From Eutreptiella sp. 'Long Island Sound 2002' (taxonomy: Eukaryota > Euglenozoa > Euglenophyceae > Eutreptiales > Eutreptiaceae): a stretch of DNA of 64,000 nt. The stretch covers positions 103,607,367-103,671,366 of the forward strand of contig OZ038381.1 of NCBI GenBank assembly GCA_964036045.1, in the 5' to 3' direction. A program made the position numbers and the translations under genes. Shown here in pieces: positions 43,943 through 54,734 of this stretch. Every line of letters begins with the position of its first letter. Positions within the stretch are counted from its first letter, which is position 1. The notes under the pieces are model-generated. The model saw only the letters and a list, made by a program, of their open reading frames with translations. It ran no database searches and was not told the origin of the DNA.

Positions 43943-45290
43943 CTATCTGGGAGGCCTGCAGGATGTTCCCCGCATGCAGCAGCAGTCAACGGGCGAGAGA
44001 CCCGCGGAGGAGCGAGGATATGTTTCTCCGCAACCCCAGATGGGGCCCTGGGGCCACAGGCAGCCACTTCCAGGTCTGCGCATCTTTCGGGCGCTCCGGG
44101 CCTGCGCGGCGGACCGTTGTGGGTCGGCATTTGGTGTGCGGACGGCGGCATACTGCTCCACCGGTGTTTCCGCCGCACGCGCTGTGGCGTACCAGCGGGT
44201 CCATGCCTGCCTCAACTCTGCGCCTATGAGGCCTGCCTCCCATGCGGTCATGGTGCCATGTCAGATAATCCAGGGTTGGGGGAGGGCGCCGTTGAGGTGC
44301 GTCCAGAAAGGCCCCAGCAGGTCCTGGTACCGGTGGGGTCATCGTGGGCGGGACACTCCAATGTGCCGTTAGGCAGGCGGACGAAGGCCTAGAAGTCCCT
44401 TATCGGGCACAGAGGGGGCAGGACAGTCGCCCTCCGCCGCAGACCACCACTGGTGCACTCTGGCCGCCGCGCTGCGACTTGTGCGGAGGAGTTGCTCCAG
44501 CATTTGGTTCCAGAGGTCCCACACAAAGTCTTGCAGGAAAAGCCTGTGCTGCAGGAAAAGGTCCACGGAGGCGTTGCCCGGGGGATGGTAGCGGGTGATT
44601 GTGCTGAGCTGCACCTCTGAGGCATCAAAGACAAGCCCAGAGCGGAAATCTTCTGTCCACTCCGGCCCGGTCGAACGCCCGGAGGTGACTCGCAGCGCCT
44701 TGTCGCTTGCTGGGAGGTGTTCGGCTGCCTCTTGTACTGCCTGGCGGTAGTGCGGCCACAGCCGCCGCGAGTGGAAGCAGCCTACCTGCATGTGTGTTGG
44801 GGACTCCTCCTGCCCGCCCCTGAAAAGGCAGGTCTGGGAGAGGACAGGCACGCGGGAAAGTCGTTCCTTTCAGGGGTGGAGCCTGCGCTGCATGGGAACG
44901 CGGCCGTCCCTGGCCCGTAGCAACGGGTGATTGGTGTCGGCTGCACTGGGGTCCCACGCATGGACGAAGGCCATGGTGTGGGCCATTGCAAGGGGTGTAT
45001 GTTCCCGGTGTGTGGACGTGTGGCCATATTGCGTCCTCTCGGTCAGGTCTCTGAGGGACCACAATGTGGGCGGCTGCATCTCTAGGTGACCATCATTGCC
45101 GGCGACTATGAGCTTGGCCTGGCTCGAGAGTCGTGGCGTGTTCTCTAGGAAGGTGTCCTGAGACGCCGCCCGGTCAGCCTTATGAAGCAGGGCGTCGCTC
45201 AGATGCGAGGTGCCGCGGATGCAAAAGAGTTGCTGGATATGCAGCTCTCGTTTGTTCAGGCCCTCTCTGAGCCAATAGACCCGGGTGGCC
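43943..45290 (-). pseudogene. Family-B LINE carboxy terminus: end of RNase H, linker, Cys/His region
   Basis: A single minus-strand frame, broken only by stops, runs from about 45290 to 43943. It starts with the last strand and helix of RNase H (RVYWLREGLNKRELHIQQLF, HLSDALLHKADRAAS), then TLWSLRDLTERTQYGHTSTH and AMAHTMAFVHAWDPSAADTN. The finger region follows (CLFRGGQEESPTHMQVGCFH, one Cys apparently lost), then a helical tail (VDLFLQHRLFLQDFVWDLWN, LRQAWTRWYATARAAE). This order is the usual LINE C terminus. The 5-prime part is absent because the satellite at 45297 replaces it. Confidence 0.7.
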
Positions 45291-45296
45291 CTGCTC

Positions 45297-45895
45297 CTCT
45301 GTTGCCGTCCTGTCGCCTGTATGTCGCCTCCTCGTTGCTTTTCCGGACTTTCGGCCCACTTTTGCTCCCCCGTCGCTTCCTTGTCCCTTCCCTGTTGCTC
45401 CCCTGTTGCTCCCTTGATGCTCTCCTGTCGCTTTCCTGTCGCTGTCCTGACGCTCGCCTGTCGCTATCCTGTCGCTTCCTGTCGATTCTTGTCGCTTCCT
45501 GTCGTGTCCTGTCGCTATGCTACTATTTGCCTGGTGCCTTCCTGTTGCTCTCCTGTCGCTCTCCTGTTGCTCCTTCCCGTCGCTCTCCTGTCGCTATTTC
45601 CTGTTGCCTCCCTGTCGCTTCCCGTCGCTTGCCTGTCGTCTTCCTGTTGCTTCCCTGTCGCCTCCCTGTCACCTCCCTGTCGTCCCCCTGTTGCCCAGCC
45701 TGCTACCCTGTCACTCTCCTGTTGCTTGCCTGTCGCTCGCCTGTTGCCTTCCCCTCACCTTCCTGTCGCCTCCCTCTCGCCTCCCTGTCGCTTCCCTGTC
45801 GCCCAATGTGTTAGCCTGTCGCTCCTCCGTTGCTTTTCTGTGGCTTGCCTGTCGCTTTCCTGTCGGTTGCCTATCGCCTTTTTGGCGCTGTTTGT
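45297..45895 (-). repeat. gcgacagg satellite block 1 (cctgtcgctt on + strand)
   Basis: About 40 irregular units of 10-20 bp built on cctgtcgctt/ccctgttgc. The minus-strand version, gcgacaggaag, matches the block at 59480-59915 on the plus strand. It directly abuts the RNase H end of the family-B element on its 5-prime side. ORFs rich in Ser/Leu/Cys/Arg across it are artefacts. Confidence 0.95.
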
Positions 45896-45899
45896 TGTG

Positions 45900-46620
45900 A
45901 TTCTTCCCTTTCGCCTTGCGTTTCACCATCTTGTGGCTCTCAAGCATCCCCATTATTGTTGTCTCACCCCTTGATGTCCCATTTATCTATGCAAATGGCA
46001 TGATTACGTTGTGAAAAGCATTTAGACGAGGAAAGCCACAAACACCCAAAATGGGCAGTTCGCTAGTAACAAAACTGTTATTTGTTCAGTCCAAATTGTC
46101 ACATTGCGTGTTAGCGGACCTCCCAACCATGTGCAAAGCGGTGATGCAAATCGCAGTCCGATGCTCCAATGTTTTGCATCGTTTGACAATCCTAAATTCC
46201 CAACACTCTTGGTGCTCTACCATGCACATTTGCATGGCCGCGCAGTTGTAGGCTTGCAACCATTCTGCAAATCAAAGTGAACCTCGCAATTATGTAGTAC
46301 ACACGCCGCCAAGAAGAAGTACGTTAACTCGTTACATTGGTGCAATGCACCTCGGTTCTTAACTCAATTAAACAGACCAAACCCCCTAATGTTGAAGAAT
46401 GCGTGCTGAATAGCAATGCGCTCCTGAGGTTCAATGATGAAAGAGCAATCTACTATGCAAATCAAACACGCATCTATTTAGCTTTGGGCTTTTGCGTACT
46501 AGCATATATTCATTCATTCATTCATTCTGTGGCGGCTTATAGCCCCCCCTTATCACTAGTACTAGCACCAGCATATATACCTTGGAGACCACTCGATTGA
46601 ACCCGCAAACATAAACTTCT
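45900..46620. other. AT-richer unique-looking DNA, no gene recognised
   Basis: Gene-free stretch with a short (attc)n run at 46508-46527. It separates the satellite from the plus-strand family-B copy. Confidence 0.45.
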
Positions 46621-47146
46621 GCTACCACCTGTTTTGCATGTTGCCCAGGTCGGCGAGCGCCCGACATCAGAGCCGCACACCGCCCTCAGCAGCGCGACGG
46701 GTGACCTTCCAGGCTGACAGCGACAACGGCTAAGACGAGCCAGGTGGGAGACACCGCCGGCAATCACCCGCGGACGAACCACAGCGACGGACAAAAAGGC
46801 CCCGAACGGACCGCACGGCAATCCCAACCATACACCGACCCACCGAACGAGCACACTTGGCAGCGCTCCGGGCACACACTGATACGGCAGGAGCCTTGGC
46901 ATCCGGCTCTTCCACCGCTTCCCCCCACACGAGGAGGAGCGACACCACACCAGGGCCCCACACACGGCAACACCGATATCAGCGCCGTCACTGCACCCCT
47001 CGCGTAACGGAAGCGCCACCGCTGCCCCGCAACGGCGGCCGGAACGACCGCACACGCCACCACACACACCGGCGTACGCGGCAAGGGGGACCCAGGGCTA
47101 CGAGGCAGGGGCGACAGAAATCAACCTGGCTACGGCACCACAGACC

Positions 47147-48450
47147 ATGGCCGCGCAGGTCCCGCCCGGCGAACATGACGCTGCACACGCCGCACCTCCC
47201 ACCCGTGCTACGGTGCAGGCACAATCCGCGGAATCCAGGTTGCACCCCCACAGTGACCCCAGCGACGCGGTGTCTACCACTGATGCGGTAACGACAAAAA
47301 GCCGAGACTCGGGGACGTCCGGAACCACCCCGCCCCCTGCCACGCGCCCCGGCCCGACGTTCTCACGGCCCGGGCCCAACGCGGACAACATGCACACAGA
47401 GCCTGACAACCACGTGGCAGGGAACAGTCACTCGCCTTGCACCCTTGCGGCCCGGGACAGAGAAATCATGCCGCCCCCACCCCCGAGACCGCCACACGTG
47501 GGGGACCACCTCGACCTGGAGGAACTGCGGAGGGCATACGACATCTACCACAGAACGCCCTCACCAAATTTGGTAGACGCCCTCGGAATGCATTTCCAGG
47601 GCGTCCGCGGCGACCTGCGCTTCGTGTCGGCCCTCCTCCCACACGGGGCTACCAACATCTGTGTGCGGCAGCTCCAGGCGCTTCTCACCCTAGGACAATG
47701 TACCCCGGACGACCTCATCGACGTTTGGGTCTGGTCGTTCAACTACCACAACCCAGACCGGGGGCAAGTATGGGTCCCGCACCTCGCCTGGGCACAGACC
47801 CTCATCCCCCCGCTGACCGAGCCCCGACCTGCACCCCGGCCCGGAGGCCGGACGCGAGCCGTGCCGCAACTTAGCGCGGATGTCCCCAACATCCCACCGT
47901 ACGGGGGCCTTGCGTACTGGGAAAGCAGGACGACCAGGGAGAGGGGGCAAAACATCCAGACCACGGAGCGCTACGCGCAAACGGCAGGACCTGGGGCACA
48001 CGCGGAGCCTCCGCCGCGAGACACCCCCAGCACCGTCGCCATGGTGGTGTTGGAAAGCGGCCACTATTACCAGTCACGGAGCACGCCACGGCCACTCGAA
48101 AATCACTGGCACTTGGAGGCCGCTGAAGCCGTGCTCCCCAGGGACGTGGACCTGCCGGATGGCCCCACTCCCCACAACTCGGGCCAGCCCCCGACCCCCT
48201 ACCAGCCATCGTGTCTGGCGCAGCCGGCACATGGCACCCAGGAGACGCCCTCTACTGGCTGTGGCGATGGGCCCAACGGAGGTGGCCGCATACCAGGGAT
48301 TGGTCAGCGGCATGGAGGTTCCACCTGGATGGCCGGCAACAAACGGAAGCCCTCCCACCCCATAAGTGGACGGCCGGGCGGCCAACCACGGACAACTTGG
48401 GCCCTGTCCTTGCGATCCACCAGATCCGGGCGTCGCCGGCAGGACACGTC
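47147..48450 (+). pseudogene. Family-B ORF with Ulp1/C48-like peptidase region
   Basis: The frame from 47147 begins with a Pro/Thr/Ala-rich leader of about 115 residues. A structured region follows: LEELRRAYDIYHRTPSPNLV, VRQLQALLTLGQCTPDDLID and VWVWSFNYHNPDRGQVWVPH (compare the WLND-x-x-IN-x-Y entry motif of Ulp1), then VAMVVLESGHYYQSRS and ENHWHLEAAEAV (compare the HW...D segment). After a frameshift near 48210 the second frame (48211 onward) gives DGRQQTEALPPHKWTAGR and DNLGPVLAIHQIRA, in the place of Q-x-N-x-DCG; here Leu replaces the Cys. Ulp1-like peptidases are known from some LINEs and DNA transposons. Identity is inferred. Confidence 0.5.
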
Positions 48451-49293
48451 TTAGGCAGCCGAAACAGGAACACTTTTGTTCTGGCGTGTTTGCAAATTTT
48501 GACTAGGAACTTTGCCTCATTTACCTACTTTTTGCCAAGGGAAAATTTAAGCAGTCAGCTTTTTGGTCCAATTACCAGCAGAAATGCATGTTTACAGCCC
48601 AAAAAGGCATATGCTGGATTAGGCATAGTACCTATATTTTTCTGGTAGAGGTGCAAAATCGGCGGAATTTTGAGCTAGGTACCCTACTCTTTTACTTTCT
48701 TGCCTCAGAACGTTCTGTCATGATGTTTTTTGAGCCTTTTTATGCTATCTGACTGAAGAATGTAGGTAAACGATGCCATTTTCAATTTGTATTGCGAGGC
48801 GTCGCAATCCAAATTGAAAATGTAGGTACATCCCTTGACTTACCCACATTCTGAATTGAATACGTGTACTTGCATTCAGAACTGGGTAATTTTGCTATTT
48901 TACCCCCATTTTCAGAATGCAAATTTTTGGAATACACCTATTTACAATGATAGCTGCACTCAACAGCAACCACACACTGGTGACACAGGGTTCTTTTAAA
49001 CATTCCAATTGACTGTATTGCGAGGCGTCGCAATCCAAAATGTGGGTAAATACCTTCTCCTTCCCACAAACATGATTTTTGGATTGCCAGGCCTCCCAAT
49101 CCCTGATGGGGAAGTGTGAAAACTCACCCCTTATGTACAGCCTTGTTGAAAAACTGACTTTTTGGAGACCCATTCCCGCTTCACAAAATTGTGCACGAAA
49201 AAAATGCATATTTTGTAGAATTTACCGCCCATATTTTTCTGCTCATTTTTCTAACGACCCCGGCACAAATGTGTACCTGTTTCGGCCGCCTAA
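48451..49293. mobile_element. AT-rich non-autonomous DNA transposon, 843 bp
   Basis: The ends are inverted repeats: ttaggcagccgaaacagg at 48451-48468 and cctgtttcggccgcctaa at 49276-49293, with one mismatch in 18, and similarity continues for about 12 more bases. Flanks carry an imperfect duplication: gcaggacacgtc before the element and gcaggtatcacacgtc after it, differing by one 4-bp gap. The element interrupts the Ulp1-like frame between AIHQIRA and IHTEEEARAAHTALV, which are contiguous in the 37.8-kb copy. The interior is AT-rich, codes for nothing, and holds three copies of attgcgaggcgtcgcaatcc or a variant (48794, 49017, 49082). The superfamily is undetermined. Confidence 0.85.
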
Positions 49294-49435
49294 GCAGGTA
49301 TCACACGTCATCCACACGGAGGAGGAAGCACGAGCAGCACATACAGCCCTCGTGAGCGACATCTTTGCTGCCCTCCACACCACCCTCACCAGACACGCGG
49401 ATAACCGCGACGCCTTGACTTTCTCGATGCCCTGA
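49294..49435 (+). pseudogene. Family-B Ulp1-like C terminus, continued after the 843-bp insertion
   Basis: Reads VSHVIHTEEEARAAHTALVS, then DIFAALHTTLTRHADNRDAL and a TGA. It aligns residue by residue with the 37.8-kb minus-strand copy (AIRTETEARAAHAALVHEIF, SALRSALVRRVGN). The final helices of the peptidase-like domain are therefore shared by both copies. Confidence 0.55.
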
Positions 49436-50699
49436 CAGGCAACAAGCCACGGCCCAGACCCCCCAGGACAAGCGGATCACCGAGACTGCTGCCATACTCC
49501 ACTGGCCACCAAGTGACCGTGGGGACCGACAGACATGACCACCATCCCACCCACCCGCCGGAATAGGGCACTGGTGGGGCACTATTAAGACCACTTCCAC
49601 ACAACCCCACCCACTGCGCACCGGAACCTCAGATATTCTGATACGGTGCGTACCCATGAGTGCCGGTTATGGCCAAACCCCCATGATGTATACGGAGCGG
49701 TCCCGAGGGGGCCCACGACGCATCCAGCGCACCCGACAAGTAAGCTGATGGGACAAACTGCAGCCCAAGAGCACCAAGAAAGCTACGCAGGACTGCCACA
49801 CCTTGCGCCCTGGACCCGCCAACCCGCCGCACCATGGCCAAGAATCGGGGGGTACAAGAGGACCCACAATTCCACGGCGCAGTCCCCATCACGGTGCATT
49901 TCGATTGGGGCACCCCCCTTGCGAGGCCCAAATGTCAACGCCGCAGCGAGGCGCCACCCACCTCACCAAAATGCTCCCAGGCGCGGGGACACAGGGCCAA
50001 TCGCGCGAGTACACCCGGAACAACGCCACGACGGACCAGCGCATTGCGCCGCGAGGCATGCACACCCCCACAGCCCGGCCGCTAGGCCCCCCCGTTGTCC
50101 GGATGAGGCCGGGCACAGCGCCCAGAAAGGGGGTGCCGGGAGCCTGACGAACCGCGCACCCATATGCCCGCCGGCCCCGCCGCTGAAGGCTAAGGAAACC
50201 TACATCGGACGGCCGTTCGCACAGGTAACCTTCAGAGTAAAGAGGGCCAGGTAGGCCAGGGGTATGGGGACCGCAGGCCCCACAGGGCCGCGGACCAGAA
50301 CAATACCGGCCCAACGTAACGTAAGGCCCTAAGGCCCAAAGAAGCCGACACGACCCAGCTAGAACTGCACGGCACACTTGCAGGGACACCAGGGGGGCAC
50401 TAAGCGAATTGAGGGAGCAACAAACCCTGGACTCTGGAGACCGGGAGGAACACGCTGGGGGGCACACACGACACCGCACACGCCAGCTGCCCCGGGACTC
50501 CCATAGGGAGCAAGGGAGGCACCGGCCGGGGGGGGCGCTGCCAACAACGGTGTTGTACATACGCTGCAAACACGTGAGGACAAGGGTTTGACGATGCCAG
50601 CAGAAATCAGGTGCAGCGAGATATGGAGTTGTACATGCTGAGAGGGCCTGAGGGCAAGGGCAGGGGAATCGGTACTTCCTTAGCGGGGCCAACCGCAGA
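49436..50699 (+). pseudogene. Family-B linker, unrecognised
   Basis: The plus-strand frame 49646-50254 is Pro/His/Arg-rich, and a longer minus-strand frame is its shadow. It corresponds by position to 35785-36549 in the minus-strand copy. No domain is seen. Confidence 0.35.
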
Positions 50700-51364
50700 G
50701 AGCGGCACCCCGGTTTCCTGCACGGACCGCCACATGTGACCGAACAGCCACCACCACATCTGGGACGAACCACCAGCTGCGACGTGGCAGGACCATCGAC
50801 AAGCACGCCGACCGCCGGGGGACCATCACACAACCATCCGCCAACCGCACGGCCACAAAAACCCGACCGCTCACAAGCCACACACATCCTAACTACCGGA
50901 ACCACGACCCACAAAAACGACCACGCCAACGCAGGCAGCGGCACGACAGGCCCATCAGCAAGCCAGCCGACCATGTGGCCGCTGGCACCGCCAGGCACCG
51001 ACCACACTGCTTTAGAACCAACAACCTGAACGCAAACAGACCACACAGTAACTGGCAAATACCCAACAGGCCGGACATGCAAGGGTCAAAACAGGAACGG
51101 TGTCCTCAGGACTGGCGACACCACGGTGCGCCACGGCTGCCGACGACCACACCCAGGAACACAACAACACACCACACCTCTATCATCCTACAACCGACCA
51201 ACCGACGACTACAACCTACTACGAACCCCCGGCCCCCTGGGAGGGCGCAAGCTCGACCGAGTCAGGAGGCGTGAGTACAGGTCAGTGCATGCGAGTCCCG
51301 TAACCCTGCTTCTTCAAGTCGTCGCACGCCTACTGAAAACCAACCCAGGTGGGGGTGCCTGCAG
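50700..51364 (+). pseudogene. Family-B 378-bp module and junction, reverse complement of 34.44-35.03 kb
   Basis: Contains one unit of the 378-bp repeat in reverse orientation, then a stretch (ccccggccccctgggagggc, gcaagctcgaccgagtcagg) that matches the reverse complement of 34440-34660. It ends at ggtgggggtgcctgcag, where the 5.4-kb transposon begins. The matching sequence resumes at 56768. Confidence 0.75.
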
Positions 51365-51959
51365 CCCTAGGGGCCCGTTTTGACATAAAGTGCAAAAGCC
51401 AATGTTGAGGTCAATTTAGTTTAAAGCATATTCAATTTAGCTAACCATTCAAAATTGTATGAGGTGGAAAAGAGTTGTTTTCAAATGGCACCCACTTGTT
51501 GCATTCTTGTGCTTTCCAGGATTGTAATGCCTAGCCGGGGCCAAAAAATGCCTCAAAAACTACTATTCCAGATTGGAAGATCGGGCTCTTACCAAGGAAC
51601 TTGTGGACTTTTTCGGAAGTAGTCCCGGGCCAAAAACCAACTGAAACGTGTGGTGAACCGAGTTATCCCCGCTGCTACACTGCTCCATGCCCCGCGTAGG
51701 CGGCGGCCCTTCCAAATTTCTCCTCAACGTGCGGTGGAACTGGTTTTGGACCTTCAAATTCCAAAGAAAAGGTGTGCTGTGCAGCAGAGCGTGCAATTTC
51801 AAAATTGCAACGAAAATTGCATTTCACCCAAAGTTGCATTCCTGTTGAGAACCTCTAACTTGCATCAAAGTTGCATTACAACTTGGTAAACGTTGTGGTG
51901 GTTCCGCTACCCCCTACTGTGGCTGATTGCAACTTTGTTGCAACTTTGCTATATGCTCT

Positions 51960-52545
51960 ATTAGGTACCCGTTTCGGTGGTTGTTGCTGTGTTGTTGTTT
52001 GCTGTGCTGTTTCGTTTGGGTGTGTGCGGTGCCCTGTGCTGTTTCTTTTGGCTGTGTCCGGAGCCCTGTGTGCCGTGTTGTGTGTTGTTTGTTGCAGTGG
52101 TGGGCCTGATCGCTGTGCGTTTTGTGTGGCCCTGTGCTGCGCTGGGCCAGTGTTCCTCTGGGCCAGTGTTCCTGGGGCTGCTGCCTGGTGCGGTGCTGTG
52201 TCTCGTGTTGTGGTGCTGTGGTTTGCTGTGCCGGTGTGCCTGCGTTGTGTTGCCCTGTGCCTTGCTCCTCTGCCTTTTTGGCGTTGGTTGGTGCCTGGTG
52301 TTGTTGGCTGTTTTGGGGTGTTTGTTGGGGGGTCTGTCTGCCTGTTGTTGTCTTCTGGTGGCGTGTGTTGGCGCTGGTGTCCCTGTCTGGCCGCATGGCC
52401 GGCTGCCCTGTTGTTTGGTGTTTTGGTGTGGTTTGCTGTGGTGTCGTGCTCCCCGGTGCTGTGTGCTGTGGTGCTGTGCTGCCGTGTGGTGTTGCGCTGT
52501 CGGGCTCTGCTATGTTGCTTCCTTTGTGGCTGGTTTTTGTTTTTG
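51960..52545 (+). repeat. TG/GCTGT-rich low-complexity tract inside the 5.4-kb transposon
   Basis: Strongly biased sequence (gtgctgtg, tgttgttt, ggtgttg) that opens all frames on both strands: Cys/Val/Leu-rich on one, Gln/Thr/Asn/His-rich on the other. Not supported as a gene. Confidence 0.75.
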
Positions 52546-52888
52546 TTCATTTCTTTAAAAACCTCTGCGAAAAAGAAAAACAAAACAAAATTTCTTACTT
52601 CTGAAAAAAAAATTAGACACTACCCAACACACACTCGCAGGCAGGAAGGAAGACCACTACCAAATATCCGTCTTACATGTTACCAGCCGACCTCAATGGT
52701 GTCGCTGTACTCCGAATGGCGCCCCACGAATACAAAGTTGCACCCAACATTGGAAAACGGAACTGCAATTTTCTGGAGGAGTTGTGCAAATTTGTTTTGG
52801 TTTTTTTTCCTATGTTGCATTCCACTTAGCACGACAAGCCGGAAACTCACACCTCTCTCTTACCCATTACTTCATTTGTTTCGAATTA

Positions 52889-53060
52889 CTTCCGCGGTGC
52901 TTCGGCGTTGCTTCGTTGCTTCGGCGTTGCTTCGGCGTTGCTTCTGCGTTGCTTCGGCGTTGCCTCCGCGTTGCTTCGGCTTTGCTTCGGCGTTCGTTCG
53001 GCGTTCCTTGGGCTGCGGCGTTGCTTCGGCTGCGTGCGCTGCAACTTCGGTGCAACTTCG
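52889..53060 (+). repeat. 11-bp (gttgcttcggc)n minisatellite
   Basis: About twelve units of gttgcttcggc with point changes, ending in a short gcaacttcggt repetition. It lies inside the 5.4-kb transposon. Confidence 0.85.
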
Positions 53061-53729
53061 GTGCAACTTCAGCTCAACCCTGGCTCAACAATGCGTTGGG
53101 TTCAACCAAAACCTCACGGCCGGCTGCTCCGATGCTTATTTGTGTGATCTTCGGGTTGCCTGTAGTTAGCACGACCGGGAGCTGTTAAAGGCACTCAACA
53201 CGTTCCGGTTTTTCAAGCATCAACGACATAACAACACCTGTTTCGAGGGTTATTGGACTTAGTCAATCTTGCTGTTCAACTTTCATTCAAGATTGCCGTC
53301 ACTGAGATCCCCATTCCTGAGGGCACGCGGATGCGGAGTAAAGCGCGTCGGTGTGTCTCAAAGTTATTTGCCGAGTGGGAAAACTTACGTAACTAGTAAA
53401 TGGCACGGATTCTCGTTGCAAAAAAACATACCTTCCTGGGCGTACTCCACTGGTGTTTGGTGACAGGGTTGTCCACCATGGCTGGGACCTATGACCTATC
53501 GGCAGAGGAGCTTAGCAGGCTAAGAAGCTTACTCTGGCAGACTCACACTGGAACAGCCCATGTATGCACTGTGAATGCATTTTCTTTCGGTTTTGGTGAT
53601 TTTGAATTTCGGTGCTGCAATTTTCATTTACGCGTCGATCGCATCTGCAATTTATAAGGCGTAACGTGCAATTTCGAATCGATTTTGAATGTTGCGTGCA
53701 ATTTTGTATCTGTACTGTGGCGACTGTGA

Positions 53730-54581
53730 ATGGCGCGCGCGTGGCAGATCTGTCCAGCGCCACATCGCTCCCTTGTGGTACTGTCGATTCAAAAGGAGCA
53801 AATCGTCCCCAAAGACGACAACAATGACGATTCCAATATTTCCACCGAGCCGTCCCAGCCCTCCCAGCGCTCTTCTTGCTTGCCCCTTGGTGAGGAGCTT
53901 CTAGCAGGGCACCATCCCCACCCTGACACCCCCATCATAAGTAGTGGCCGCGCCAAAGCCTTGGGCTACTGCTGGTTGGCTGACATCACCCTTAGGGCAT
54001 TGTTCCAAAAGATCTTGTATAAGTGGAAAATGCTCAACACGAAAACAGACATGAATGGGGCAACACTTCCACCACCGTACACATCCAAGGCGGTGACGGC
54101 CTTCAACTTGTCCAGGTGGCGGATGCTCAAGCCCAGGACCAAAGTATCACAATGCCAACAAGTCTATCCGCCCGGCCTAATGGAGTGGGCCTACATTTTG
54201 AGAGCATTCGAGGGGTACGGATTAGGCTAACTGTGCATGGCCGGTGCGCGCGGTGGTAAAGGGGGACGTGCTCCACAAGCCAAATTCTACTTCTATGACC
54301 CGGCTTCGGAGGCGTTTCCGCGGGGATGGTGGGACCAGGACGTTGCCGAGGCCGGGGGGTATGAAAACACGTACCCAAGCATCGAGGCGGTAGGGGGTTG
54401 TATGACCACGGGCCGCACACTCTTCCCCGAACCCGAGCAACCCCAACCGAAGAAAGAGAAGAAGGAGAACAGGGAGAAGATGGAGGAGGACAAGAAGCAC
54501 AAAAAAGCCAAGAGAGAAGAACCAAGGGTGAAAGAGGAGGAGATCAATCGAGAGGTTGAGGAACATGTAGTGACGAGGTAG
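53730..54581 (+). CDS. Transposon-encoded unknown protein, 5-prime coding part (one internal TAA)
   Basis: Two frames, 53730-54230 and 54237-54581, are in the same phase and are separated only by TAA at 54228-54230 and two codons, so they may be one exon with a nonsense mutation. The first part reads AKALGYCWLADITLRALFQK and WAYILRAFEGYGLG. The second reads APQAKFYFYDPASEAFPRGW, then GGYENTYPSIEAVGG, then a long Lys/Glu coil (KKEKKENREKMEEDKKHKKA). A gtagta donor-like site follows at 54575. No family is recognised. The start could lie further upstream. Confidence 0.5.
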
Positions 54582-54734
54582 TACCACAATTTGCGATTTG
54601 GGGTTCCTTGGGGTCACATCGCCTTACTTAGACAATGTGTAGCCAATGTTGAGTGCAACTTTGTGTAGTGCATGAGTGTGATAACAATGTTGCATGCAAC
54701 TTTGCTTCAACTTTACTTCCATTTTAATGTGCAG

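Noticed and set aside
45182-45974. Ser/Leu/Cys-rich ORFs that look like membrane proteins
   Set aside because: They arise from the cctgtcgctt satellite and occur in three frames at once.
49889-51082. A 397-codon minus-strand ORF
   Set aside because: It is the shadow of the Pro/His/Arg-rich plus-strand family-B linker and shows no motifs. The family-B order supports the plus strand.
51871-53169. A 432-codon Cys/Val/Leu-rich ORF resembling a membrane protein
   Set aside because: It covers a TG/GCT-biased tract followed by an 11-bp minisatellite. The opposite strand is equally open.
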